Below, piece after piece: positions 48,129-56,514 of a DNA stretch of 64,000 nucleotides (position 1 is the first letter of the stretch; each line of letters opens with the position of its first letter). Position numbers and translations under genes: made by a program. This DNA is from Betaproteobacteria bacterium HGW-Betaproteobacteria-7 (GTDB lineage: Bacteria; Pseudomonadota; Gammaproteobacteria; Burkholderiales; Rhodocyclaceae), in contig PHCE01000014.1 in assembly GCA_002840765.1 (NCBI GenBank), positions 62,001-126,000 of the forward strand, given 5' to 3'. The notes beneath the pieces are model-generated. The model saw only the letters and a program-made list of their open reading frames with translations, did not search any database and was not told where the DNA came from.

Positions 48129-49328
48129 TTACAGGGCCTCGATGATGCCGGCGGCACCCATGCCGGTGCCGATGCACATGGTCACCATGCCGTACTTGCC
48201 GCCGGTGCGCTTCAGGCCATGCACGACGGTGGCGATGCGGATGGCTCCCGTGGCGCCGAGCGGGTGGCCGAGGGCGATGGCGCCGCCAAGCGGATTGACC
48301 TTGTCCGGATTGATGCCGAGTTCCTGCATGACGGCCAGCGATTGGGCGGCGAAGGCTTCGTTGAGTTCGATCCAGTCGAGGTCGTCCTGGGATATACCGA
48401 CTTGTGCCAGCACCTTGGGAATCGCCGCGACCGGGCCGATGCCCATGATCTCTGGTGCAACGCCGCCGACGGCATAGCCGGCGAAACGGGCGAGCGGTGT
48501 CAGGTTGTGTTCCTTGAGTACCTTTTCCGAAACCAGCATCACCGCGCCGGCGCCGTCCGACATCTGCGACGAGTTGCCGGCGGTCACCGAACCACGCGCA
48601 TGGAACACCGGTTTCAGCTTGCCGAGACGCTCCAGCGAAGCATCGGCGCGCGGGCCTTCATCAATGTCGGCGAGACGTTCGCGGATGCGGATGTCGCCGG
48701 TTTTCAGCTCGGGCAGGCTTTCGCGGATCGCATACGGTGTCGTTTCGGCCTTGAAGTGACCGGCGGCAATCGCTGCGCAGGCCTTCTGGTTGGAAGCCAG
48801 GGCGAAGGCATCCTGCGCCTCGCGGCTGATCTTCCACTGGGTCGCCACCTTCTCGGCGGTCAGGCCCATGCCGAAGGCGATGCCGATGTTTTCCTCATTC
48901 GCGAAGATGGCCGGGTTCATCGACATCTTGTTGCCCATGATCTGCGGCATCACCGACATCGACTCGGTACCGGCAGCGATCATCACATCGGCCAGGCCGA
49001 GGCGGATCTGGTTGGCGGCGTCAGCCACCGCCTGCACTCCGGAGGAGCAGAAACGGTTGATGGTGATGCCCGGCACGGTGATCGGCAGGCCGGCCAGCAG
49101 CGCGCCGATACGGGCGACGTTCATGCCCTGCTCGGCTTCCGGCATGGCGCAGCCGACAATCACGTCGCCGATGCGTGCCGGGTCGATACCCGGCACCTGC
49201 GCGACCACCGCCCGGATCACCGTGGCCAGCATGTCGTCCGGCCGCACGTTTTTGAACATGCCGTTCTTCTTGGCCACCGGCAGGCGCGTGGCGGCGACGA
49301 TGTAGGCGTCTTGAATCTGTTTGCTCAT
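48129..49328 (-). CDS. fadA: 3-ketoacyl-CoA thiolase
   Basis: 399 aa. Cleaves 3-ketoacyl-CoA, releasing acetyl-CoA. Nucleophile Cys in NRFCSSGVQAVADAANQIRL (around 90), NEAFAAQSLAVMQELGINPD (around 340), GGAIALGHPLGATGAIRIAT (His) and the final CIGTGMGAAGIIEAL (Cys general acid). Partner of the 798-aa multifunctional protein upstream, as in fadBA/fadNA operons. Confidence 0.95.
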   Translation of the reverse strand: MSKQIQDAYIVAATRLPVAKKNGMFKNVRPDDMLATVIRAVVAQVPGIDPARIGDVIVGCAMPEAEQGMNVARIGALLAGLPITVPGITINRFCSSGVQAVADAANQIRLGLADVMIAAGTESMSVMPQIMGNKMSMNPAIFANEENIGIAFGMGLTAEKVATQWKISREAQDAFALASNQKACAAIAAGHFKAETTPYAIRESLPELKTGDIRIRERLADIDEGPRADASLERLGKLKPVFHARGSVTAGNSSQMSDGAGAVMLVSEKVLKEHNLTPLARFAGYAVGGVAPEIMGIGPVAAIPKVLAQVGISQDDLDWIELNEAFAAQSLAVMQELGINPDKVNPLGGAIALGHPLGATGAIRIATVVHGLKRTGGKYGMVTMCIGTGMGAAGIIEAL

Positions 49329-49346
49329 GTTTTTTCCTTAGCCCGA

Positions 49347-51743
49347 TTAGTTACGGAGCGGCTTGCCGGTTTCAAGCGTGTGCTTGATCCGGGCCTGGGT
49401 TTCGGGGGTTTTCAGCAGCTCAACGAACAACCGGCGCTCGACGGTGATCAGCCATTCCTCGTCGACCAGGCTACCGGTCTCGACCTCGCCGCCGCACAGG
49501 GCGATGGCGGCATATTTCGCCACTTTGTAGTCGTGGGCGGAGATCATGCCGCCCTCCTTCATATTGACCAGCATCATCTCGAAGGTGGCGATGCCGTTCT
49601 TGCCGGCCACCGGGATGGCCCGTGCCTGCGTCGGTGGTGCATACCCAGCCTCGGCCATCGCCCGCGCCTCGCGGATCGCCACGTAGAGCAGCTCGTGGGC
49701 ATTGAACAGAATGGTGTCGGTCGGCTTGGCGAAGCCGAATTCGACCGCCTCGACAGCGCTCTTGGCCACCTTGGCCATGGCGATGGTCTGAAACACCGGC
49801 TGCAGGTAGTTGAACACTTCGCCCGGCGTCGCCGACTGCGCCGCCCATTCGGCAGCGCGCACGGCGAATTCCTTGCAGCCGCCGCCCGCTGGAATCAGGC
49901 CGACACCGGCTTCGACCAGGCCGACATAGCTTTCCAACGCCATGACGCGCTTGCCGGCATGCATCAAGAACTCGCAGCCGCCACCGAGAGCCATGCCCTG
50001 CACCGCAGTGACGACCGGAACCTGGGCGTATTTCAGCGTCTGCGAGGCGCGCTGGAATTTCTCGACGGTCTGCTCGAGCAGGTCAAACTGTCCGGCAGCG
50101 ATGGCATCCGTCACCTGCTGCAGGTTGGCGCCAACAGCAAATGGCGCTTCGTGCCAGACGACGACGCCATCAAGCTGCGTCTCGGCCGTGCGCACGGCGG
50201 CAATAACGCCGTCCAGCACCTCGTTGCCGATGGTGTGCATCTTTGACTTGATCGACAGGATGCCGATGCGCGCATCGACATCGGGCAGCGTCCACAGGCG
50301 AACGCCATCGTTCTCATAGACGGTCTCGCCGGATTTATCGGGTGCCGAGGCACCTTCGCCAAGCACCGTCTCGGGGAATACCTGCCGCTGGTAAACCGGC
50401 AATTGCGAACGGTCGACATAGCGCTGCTGACGCGCCGACCAGGAGCCGAACGGCGTATGCACGCTGTCGCGACCATCACTGACCCAGGCCGGCAGGGGAG
50501 CGTTGCTCATCGCCTTGCCCGCTTCGATGTCGGCGGCGATGGCACTGGCGATGGCCTGCCAGCCAGCGGCCTGCCAGGTCTCGAACGGCCCCTGCGCCCA
50601 GCCGAAGCCCCAGCGCATGGCGAGATCGAGATCACGGGCATTGTCGGCAACGTTTTCCAGCTGCACCGCCGCGTAATGGAAGATGTCGCGGAAGATGGCC
50701 CAGAGGAACTGCGCTTGCGGATGGTTCGAGGCGCGTAACGCGGAAAACTTCTCGCCCGGATGGCGCAACTTGAGGATGGCGGCAACCTCCTCGGCGACAT
50801 CGCCGGCCGACGGCCGGTAATCCTGCTTGCCGAGGTCGAGCACCTGGATTTCCCGACCCTGCTTGCGGAAGATGCCGCAACGCGTCTTCTGGCCGAGCGC
50901 CCCCTGGGCGATCAGCGCCTGCAGCCAGGCCGGCGTGACGAAGTGGCTATGCCAGGGATCGTCCGGCAGCGTGTCCTGCATGGTCTTGACCACGTGCGCC
51001 AGCGTATCCAGGCCGACAACGTCGGCAGTGCGGTAGGTGGCGCTCTTCGGCCGGCCGATCTTCGGGCCGGTCAGCGCATCGACTTCATCGAAGCCGAGGC
51101 CGAAAGCCTGCGTGTGATGCATCACGGCGAGGATCGAGAAGACACCGATGCGGTTGGCGACGAAGTTCGGCGTATCGAGCGCGCGGATGACGCCCTTGCC
51201 CAGGCGCGAGGTCAGCCAGGTTTCCAGCGCGTCGAGGGTGGACGCATCGGTACTCTGCGTACCGATGATCTCGACCAGATGCATGTAGCGCGGCGGGTTG
51301 AAGAAGTGGATGCCGCAGAAGCGTGGGCGTACCGATTCTGGCAGTCCCTGAGCTAGCGCATTCATCGACAGGCCGGAGGTATTGGAAGCGATGATGGCGT
51401 TGGCGCCGATGTGCGGCGCGATCTTCGCGTACAGGTCATTCTTCCAGTCCATGCGCTCGGCGATGGCCTCGATCACCAGATCGCACTCGGCGAGCAGCGG
51501 CAGGTGCTCGGCGTAATTGGCGGCGTCGATGAACTTCAACTTGCCCTTGCTGGCCAGCGGTGCCGGGTCAAGCTTCTTCAGGCCATCCAGGGCTTTGGTG
51601 ACGACGCCGTTCTTGTCGCCCTCCTTCGCCGGCAGGTCGAACAGCACCACCGGCACATTGGCATTGGCCAGGTGTGCCGCAATCTGCGCCCCCATGACGC
51701 CGGCTCCGAGCACGGCAGCCTTTCTAACGATTAGCTTGTTCAA
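49347..51743 (-). CDS. FadN-like 3-hydroxyacyl-CoA dehydrogenase/enoyl-CoA hydratase
   Basis: 798 aa. TTG start at 51743 with AAAGGAGA upstream; the nearest ATG is out of frame. Domain order is dehydrogenase first (NAD-binding GAGVMGAQIAAHLANANVPV, residues 12-31; SNTSGLSMNALAQGLP; GIHFFNPPRYMHLVEIIGTQ) then hydratase in the C-terminal third (GMALGGGCEFLMHAGKRV, around 590). This is the FadN arrangement, the reverse of FadB/FadJ. First gene of a seven-gene beta-oxidation operon with a sigma70-like promoter and CAAAC/GTTTG operator. Confidence 0.93.
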   Translation of the reverse strand: MNKLIVRKAAVLGAGVMGAQIAAHLANANVPVVLFDLPAKEGDKNGVVTKALDGLKKLDPAPLASKGKLKFIDAANYAEHLPLLAECDLVIEAIAERMDWKNDLYAKIAPHIGANAIIASNTSGLSMNALAQGLPESVRPRFCGIHFFNPPRYMHLVEIIGTQSTDASTLDALETWLTSRLGKGVIRALDTPNFVANRIGVFSILAVMHHTQAFGLGFDEVDALTGPKIGRPKSATYRTADVVGLDTLAHVVKTMQDTLPDDPWHSHFVTPAWLQALIAQGALGQKTRCGIFRKQGREIQVLDLGKQDYRPSAGDVAEEVAAILKLRHPGEKFSALRASNHPQAQFLWAIFRDIFHYAAVQLENVADNARDLDLAMRWGFGWAQGPFETWQAAGWQAIASAIAADIEAGKAMSNAPLPAWVSDGRDSVHTPFGSWSARQQRYVDRSQLPVYQRQVFPETVLGEGASAPDKSGETVYENDGVRLWTLPDVDARIGILSIKSKMHTIGNEVLDGVIAAVRTAETQLDGVVVWHEAPFAVGANLQQVTDAIAAGQFDLLEQTVEKFQRASQTLKYAQVPVVTAVQGMALGGGCEFLMHAGKRVMALESYVGLVEAGVGLIPAGGGCKEFAVRAAEWAAQSATPGEVFNYLQPVFQTIAMAKVAKSAVEAVEFGFAKPTDTILFNAHELLYVAIREARAMAEAGYAPPTQARAIPVAGKNGIATFEMMLVNMKEGGMISAHDYKVAKYAAIALCGGEVETGSLVDEEWLITVERRLFVELLKTPETQARIKHTLETGKPLRN

Positions 51744-51784
51744 GCCAGTCTCCTTTCATGATCTTATTTGGGTTTCTTTGAAAT

Positions 51785-51827
51785 AAAACGAACGTTTGTA
51801 TTATAGACTTGCATCACGCCCGGTCAA
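51785..51827 (-). promoter_or_regulatory. fadN operon promoter with PsrA-like operator
   Basis: On the minus strand: -35 TTGACC (51827-51822), 16-bp spacer, -10 TATAAT (51805-51800), then operator CAAAC-GTTC-GTTTT (51798-51785; AAACGAACGTTT is a perfect palindrome) over the predicted transcription start. A TetR repressor bound here would block initiation. The matching site at tetR (59622-59635) supports the assignment. Confidence 0.75.
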
Positions 51828-51849
51828 CCTGTTTCATCGCCCGATCGGC

Positions 51850-51876
51850 AAAAAAAACCCCGGACGAAACCGGGGT
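51850..51876 (-). terminator. Rho-independent terminator of fadL
   Basis: On the minus strand ACCCCGG-TTTCGT-CCGGGGT followed by eight T: strong stem of 7 bp, 24 bp after the fadL stop. Confidence 0.92.
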
Positions 51877-51900
51877 GCAAAGTTCGCAAGGAATGCGGGA

Positions 51901-53193
51901 TCAGAAGCTGTAGTTGAGCTGGGCCGAGACAATGTCCACGCTGTTGTCCCAATCGCCACGAATGACCTGACGCGTCGTGCCGGCCGGGAAATCGACTGCC
52001 CTTTCGGTCTTGCCCTTGGCAAAGAAGATGTGCGTGTAGCCAACATCGACCGAGGCCTTCGGCGAGAGCTTGTATTTGACGCCAAACGACAGCCAGGTGC
52101 GGTCGGTATCCGGCAGTGTCATCGTGCGGTCGGCTGCCGACTTCACCGGCGCTTTGTCGTGGGCGATGCCGAAGCGCAGCTTCAGGTCATTGGTGTATTG
52201 ATAGTTGGCACCAATACCCACCCGCCACGAATCTTTGAAGTTGTAGCTGAGGGCGCTCAAGTTGGCTCCCGTCTGCTTGCTCTTCAACTGGATCGTGTCG
52301 ACGACGCTCCAGTCAGTCCACGTGTAATCGGCCAGCAGTTCCAGCCGGTCATTGACCATGTGCGAGACCGCGAGCGAGGCGCTGGCTGGTGTCTTCAGCT
52401 TGGCGTCGATATCCTGGTTAACCAGAACCCCGGGAACTTGAGTTCCGAATTTTTGCTTACCCTCCAGATCGAACTCTAGCTCCGAACGATAAGTCAGGCC
52501 GATACGGGTCGCCTTCGTCACCTGGAACATTGCTCCTAGGTTGTAACCGATAGCCCAATCGTCGCCTTTGACGTCAAGGAAATTGTTTGCTGGAAAGCCA
52601 AGGCCCGTTGATGCCGGAACCCCTTGTTTGAACTGAGTCTCGTTGTGGGCGAAATTGATGCCGCCACCGATTGACACCTGGTCGCTGATCTTCCAGGACA
52701 GCGACGGATTGATGTTGATTTGTGCAATTTCGGCAAAGTAGCCGGCATTGCGCCCGACGAAATCGAAGTCATATTCCGTCTTGTTACCGAAGGTTGGTCC
52801 GATGCCCAAGCCGACGCTCAACTGCTGCGAGATGCCCCAGACCCAGTAGCCATGAGGCAGGAACGATGTCCCACCGCCATCGCCGCCATTGGTCGTCCCC
52901 AGCGGGAAAGCTGCCTGACTTACCGTGGTTGATCCTTTGTTGGAAAAGTCGATCACCCGATGCAGCACGGTGCCGGAAAGGGAAATGTTATGGCCGCGCG
53001 GCAGGTAGCTCATGCCGGCTGGGTTGAAGAATACCGTACCGGCATCTTCGGCGGCGGCGGCGGCGCCGGCAAAGGCGGTACCATTGCCCGAACCGGTCTG
53101 GTTCTGCAATTGAAAACCGGATGCGGCGGCGCTGCCGGAAAAGGCGATAGCGAGCAACGCCGGGATCAGGCGAGGCGTAATAATTTTCTGCAT
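51901..53193 (-). CDS. fadL: FadL/OmpP1-type outer-membrane long-chain fatty-acid transporter
   Basis: 430 aa from ATG at 53193 (TGGAG upstream); the track's 491-aa ORF starts 61 codons too early. Signal peptide IPALLAIAFSGSAAASGFQL, with the mature N-terminal NPA region (FQLQNQTGSGNGTAFAGAAA, GTVFFNPAGMSYLPRGHNI) that forms the FadL hatch, then alternating amphipathic strands to a C-terminal Phe (QLNYSF), as needed for BAM recognition. Takes up long-chain fatty acids for the flanking operons. Own promoter with operator. Confidence 0.93.
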   Translation of the reverse strand: MQKIITPRLIPALLAIAFSGSAAASGFQLQNQTGSGNGTAFAGAAAAAEDAGTVFFNPAGMSYLPRGHNISLSGTVLHRVIDFSNKGSTTVSQAAFPLGTTNGGDGGGTSFLPHGYWVWGISQQLSVGLGIGPTFGNKTEYDFDFVGRNAGYFAEIAQININPSLSWKISDQVSIGGGINFAHNETQFKQGVPASTGLGFPANNFLDVKGDDWAIGYNLGAMFQVTKATRIGLTYRSELEFDLEGKQKFGTQVPGVLVNQDIDAKLKTPASASLAVSHMVNDRLELLADYTWTDWSVVDTIQLKSKQTGANLSALSYNFKDSWRVGIGANYQYTNDLKLRFGIAHDKAPVKSAADRTMTLPDTDRTWLSFGVKYKLSPKASVDVGYTHIFFAKGKTERAVDFPAGTTRQVIRGDWDNSVDIVSAQLNYSF

Positions 53194-53258
53194 TGTCTTG
53201 TCTCCAGTTATGTTTATGAGCGGGATTTGAATCCCTTGCTGCGGTTTACGATTAGATC

Positions 53259-53274
53259 TCAAACAGCCGTTTGA
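53259..53274 (-). promoter_or_regulatory. PsrA-like operator upstream of fadL
   Basis: TCAAAC-AGCC-GTTTGA, a perfect 6-bp inverted repeat with 4-bp spacer, 66 bp before the fadL ATG. Same CAAAC-N4-GTTTG class as the sites at the fadN and tetR promoters. A TCTAAT -10-like element lies immediately downstream (53256-53251). Confidence 0.7.
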
Positions 53275-53329
53275 AATGCCGTATGAATTAACAAAATAAT
53301 TCTCTTTGTTGGGAATCTGCAACACGGCT

Positions 53330-55228
53330 TTACTGCATTTTTCGTGAGTTGAGCGGCCCTCCCGTAAAGGGTGCAAAACCCGTTCCGAATATTACGCCAG
53401 CATCTGCCAGATCAGCATCGGCGACCACGCCACTGGCTACCAGGTGCGCGGCCCGCTCAATCAGCGGCTGCACCAGACGTTCAGCCAAACCGGCCGGAAC
53501 GCTTCCCGCCATCGGTTTCGCCGCCCGTCCCGACGACCAGTCATAGAAGCCCTGGCCGCTCTTCTTGCCCAGTTGCCCGCGCTCGATGCGTTCCTGCAGG
53601 CAGCGCGGCGACTCGGCGCCATCGGCCAGTTGCCGGCCGGCGGCCATGGCGATGTCGAGGCCGACGGTATCGGCCAGTTCGATCGGTCCCATCGGCATGC
53701 CGAAGGCGAGCATCGCCTCGTCGACAGTGGCCGGCGCGATACCTTCGTCGACCGCCCGCATCGCGGCCAGCATGTAGGGCGCCAGCACGGCATTGACCAG
53801 GAAGCCCGGCGCGCTCTTCACCGGCAGCGGCAGCTTGTCGATCTGCCGGACGAAGGCGCAGGCGGCACGCACAGCTTCGTGATCAGCACCGTCGGCTTCG
53901 ACCACCTCAACCAGCGGCATCAGCGCCACCGGGTTGAAGAAATGGATGCCGACCAGGCGCTGCGGTTGTTCGAGCACCGTGCGCAGGTCTTCCAGTTTCA
54001 GGCTGGAGGTGTTGCTGGCCAGCACCGTTGTCGGCTTCAGCTGCGGTTCGATGGTGCGGAACAACGCATGCTTGGCTTCGACGTTCTCGAAGATCGCCTC
54101 GATAACCACGTCGGCACGGGCGACACCGGCGCCGGTCGGATCGGGTATCAGCCGGTCGAAGGCAGCACGGACTTTCAGGGGCTCGCGCAGCTTTTTCTTG
54201 AACAGCGCATGGGCCCGCTTCAAGGCCGGCGCGATGCGTTCCAGCGATTGATCCTGCAAAGTCACGGTCAGCCCGCGCAGGGCGCACCAGGCGGCGATGT
54301 CGCCGCCCATGACGCCGGCGCCGACGACATGCACGTGCACGGCCGTGAAGTCGCTGTCCTTGCCGAAGCCCTTCAGGCGCTCCTGCAGGTGGTAGACGCG
54401 CAGCAGATTCTTCGCCGTCGGCGACGAAATGATGCGATCGACCATTTCCGGCGCCGCCAGCGCATTACCGTCGTGTTTCTGCCACAGGTCGATGATCGCG
54501 TAGGGCGCCGGGTAGTGTTCAGGCCGCGCCTTCTTCGCCACTTGCTTCCTGGCGCCGCTGGCGACCACGCCTTTCAGCGGGCCGTTGAGTAGACGTTGCA
54601 GCAGCGGCAGCGGCCGGCGCGGCGTGTCCGACAACAGCAGTTGCCGGGCGGCCATCTCCATGACCCGCGGCGGCACGCAATCGTCGGCCAGTCCCTGGTT
54701 GCGGGCGCGCTTGGCGTCGAGCGTCTTGCCGGTCAGCATCATGTCCAGCGCCGCGGCCGGGCCGACGCGCTGCGGCAGACGCAGCATGCCGCCCCAGCCG
54801 GGGAAGATGCCGAGCATAACTTCCGGCAGGCCCATTTTGGTACCCGGCTCATCGACCGCCAGCAGGTAGCGGCAGGCCAGCGCCAGTTCGAGGCCGCCGC
54901 CCAGGCAGTGACCGCGAACCAAGGCCAGCGTCGCATACGGCACGGCGGCCAGCCGGTTGAACAGCTCCCAACCACGGGCCACCAGCGCCCGGCCCTGCTC
55001 CCGCGTATCGAGTTGCGAGAACTCGCCGATGTCGGCGCCGGCGATGAAACCGGCCGCCTTGCCGGAACGGATGATCAGGCCTTTGGGCGGATAGACGTCG
55101 AGCTGGTCGAGGATCTGCGCGAACTCGGCCATCACCTCGGCCGACAGCGAATTGGCCGACTCGCCGGCCTTGTCCAGCACGGCGACGACAATGCCGCTGT
55201 CTTCCCTGTTCAGTTGCCAGTGCTTCAT
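53330..55228 (-). CDS. fadJ: FadJ-type enoyl-CoA hydratase/3-hydroxyacyl-CoA dehydrogenase
   Basis: 632 aa from ATG at 55228 (GGAGG 7 bp upstream; the track start is TTG). Hydratase first: AGFIAGADIGEFSQLDTREQ (oxyanion hole), GHCLGGGLELALACRYLLAV, FPGWGGMLRLPQRVG (catalytic Glu region). Then NAD-binding dehydrogenase VVGAGVMGGDIAAWCALRGL (around 305), SNTSSLKLEDLRTVLEQ and GIHFFNPVALMPLVEVV. Normal FadB/FadJ order, shorter than E. coli FadJ (714 aa). Overlaps the thiolase stop by 4 bp. Confidence 0.94.
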   Translation of the reverse strand: MKHWQLNREDSGIVVAVLDKAGESANSLSAEVMAEFAQILDQLDVYPPKGLIIRSGKAAGFIAGADIGEFSQLDTREQGRALVARGWELFNRLAAVPYATLALVRGHCLGGGLELALACRYLLAVDEPGTKMGLPEVMLGIFPGWGGMLRLPQRVGPAAALDMMLTGKTLDAKRARNQGLADDCVPPRVMEMAARQLLLSDTPRRPLPLLQRLLNGPLKGVVASGARKQVAKKARPEHYPAPYAIIDLWQKHDGNALAAPEMVDRIISSPTAKNLLRVYHLQERLKGFGKDSDFTAVHVHVVGAGVMGGDIAAWCALRGLTVTLQDQSLERIAPALKRAHALFKKKLREPLKVRAAFDRLIPDPTGAGVARADVVIEAIFENVEAKHALFRTIEPQLKPTTVLASNTSSLKLEDLRTVLEQPQRLVGIHFFNPVALMPLVEVVEADGADHEAVRAACAFVRQIDKLPLPVKSAPGFLVNAVLAPYMLAAMRAVDEGIAPATVDEAMLAFGMPMGPIELADTVGLDIAMAAGRQLADGAESPRCLQERIERGQLGKKSGQGFYDWSSGRAAKPMAGSVPAGLAERLVQPLIERAAHLVASGVVADADLADAGVIFGTGFAPFTGGPLNSRKMQ

Positions 55229-56511
55229 TGGCAAGCCTCCACCAGCATTGCACCGCCCAGGCCGCCGCCGATGCAGATGGTCGCCACACCGCGCTTGGCA
55301 CGATTGCGGCGCAGCACATGCAGCAGGTGCAGCACGATGCGCGCCCCCGAGGCGCCGACCGGATGACCGATGGCGACGGCGCCGCCATCGACGTTGAGGC
55401 GTTCTTCATCAATCTGGCCGAGGGCGCCAGGCAGACCCAGTTGTTCACGGCAGTAGTTGTCGTCCTGCCAGGCGGCCTGGCAGCCGAGCACCTGCGCGGC
55501 AAAGGCTTCGTTGAGTTCCCAATAGTCGATGTCGGCCAGACTCAGGCCGTGGCGCTGCAGCAGGGGCGTGGACGCATGCACCGGGCCGAGGCCCATCTGC
55601 TCCGGCTCCAGCCCGGACCACTGACTGTCGATGATCTTGCCGAGCGGCGTCAGGCCATATTTCTGCACCGCCTCTTCCGAGGCCACCAGCACCCAGGCAG
55701 CGCCGTCGGTGATCTGCGAACTGTTGGCGGCAGTAATGTTGCCGTACTTCTTGTCAAAGAACGGTTTCGGTTTGCCCATGCCCTCCAGCGTGGCATCAGC
55801 GCGCACGCCGTCGTCCTCGGCGTAGATCGTCCCTTCGCTATCGACCAGCGGGACGATTTCGCCGAAAAGGCCGGCTTTCCGGCCGGCCAACGACCGCTGA
55901 TGGCTGCGCACGGCATATTCGTCCATCTGCCGGCGGTCGATGCCGAACTTCCAGGCCAGGTTCTCGGCGGTCTGTCCCATCAGCAAACCAACCACCGGAT
56001 CGGTCAGCCCCTTCATCAAGCCGATCACCGGCGTCAGCAGCGCCGCCGGGCGCAGTTTGAGAAAATGCCGCGCCTTTTCGCCGACCGTGCGCAGGCTCAT
56101 CATGCCGGCGAACCAGCGCACCATCACCTCGTTGTACAGCAGCGGCGCCCGGGACAACGCGTCGACGCCGCCGGCCAGCACCAGATCCGAGCGGCCGAGC
56201 TGGATATTGGCGATGGCCGAGTCGATGGCCTGCATGCCGGACGCGCAGTTGCGCATCACCGTCCAGCCCGGCACTTTCTTTCCACAACCGAGGCGTAACG
56301 CCACCATGCGGCCGATGTTGGTCTCGTCCGGCGACGGCGCCGCGCAGCCGAGGATGACCTCGTCGAGATCGCTGGGCAGGAAAGGCTGGCGCAGCAGCAG
56401 CGCCCGCCCGGCCTGGGTCGCCAGGTCAGAGGCGGCGAACGGCCCCGGCCCCTTCTGCGCCTTCAGGAACGGCGTGCGAGCGCCATCCACCACGTAGATC
56501 GTGCGGCTCAT
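55225..56511 (-). CDS. fadI: Acetyl-CoA acyltransferase (FadI-type thiolase)
   Basis: 428 aa. Cys nucleophile in TVMRNCASGMQAIDSAIANI (around 90), NEAFAAQVLGCQAAWQ, GGAVAIGHPVGASGARIVLH (catalytic His), CIGGGLGGAMLVEACQ (C-terminal Cys). Size and its position before FadJ fit FadI. Second thiolase in the window; likely handles a different chain-length range from FadA. Starts 3 bp after fadE stops. Confidence 0.92.
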   Translation of the reverse strand: MSRTIYVVDGARTPFLKAQKGPGPFAASDLATQAGRALLLRQPFLPSDLDEVILGCAAPSPDETNIGRMVALRLGCGKKVPGWTVMRNCASGMQAIDSAIANIQLGRSDLVLAGGVDALSRAPLLYNEVMVRWFAGMMSLRTVGEKARHFLKLRPAALLTPVIGLMKGLTDPVVGLLMGQTAENLAWKFGIDRRQMDEYAVRSHQRSLAGRKAGLFGEIVPLVDSEGTIYAEDDGVRADATLEGMGKPKPFFDKKYGNITAANSSQITDGAAWVLVASEEAVQKYGLTPLGKIIDSQWSGLEPEQMGLGPVHASTPLLQRHGLSLADIDYWELNEAFAAQVLGCQAAWQDDNYCREQLGLPGALGQIDEERLNVDGGAVAIGHPVGASGARIVLHLLHVLRRNRAKRGVATICIGGGLGGAMLVEACQ

Positions 56512-56514
56512 GGC

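Noticed and set aside
48219-50246. 675-aa plus-strand ORF across fadA/fadN
   Set aside because: Antisense shadow of two clear thiolase and dehydrogenase genes; composition His/Arg/Asp-rich and repetitive.
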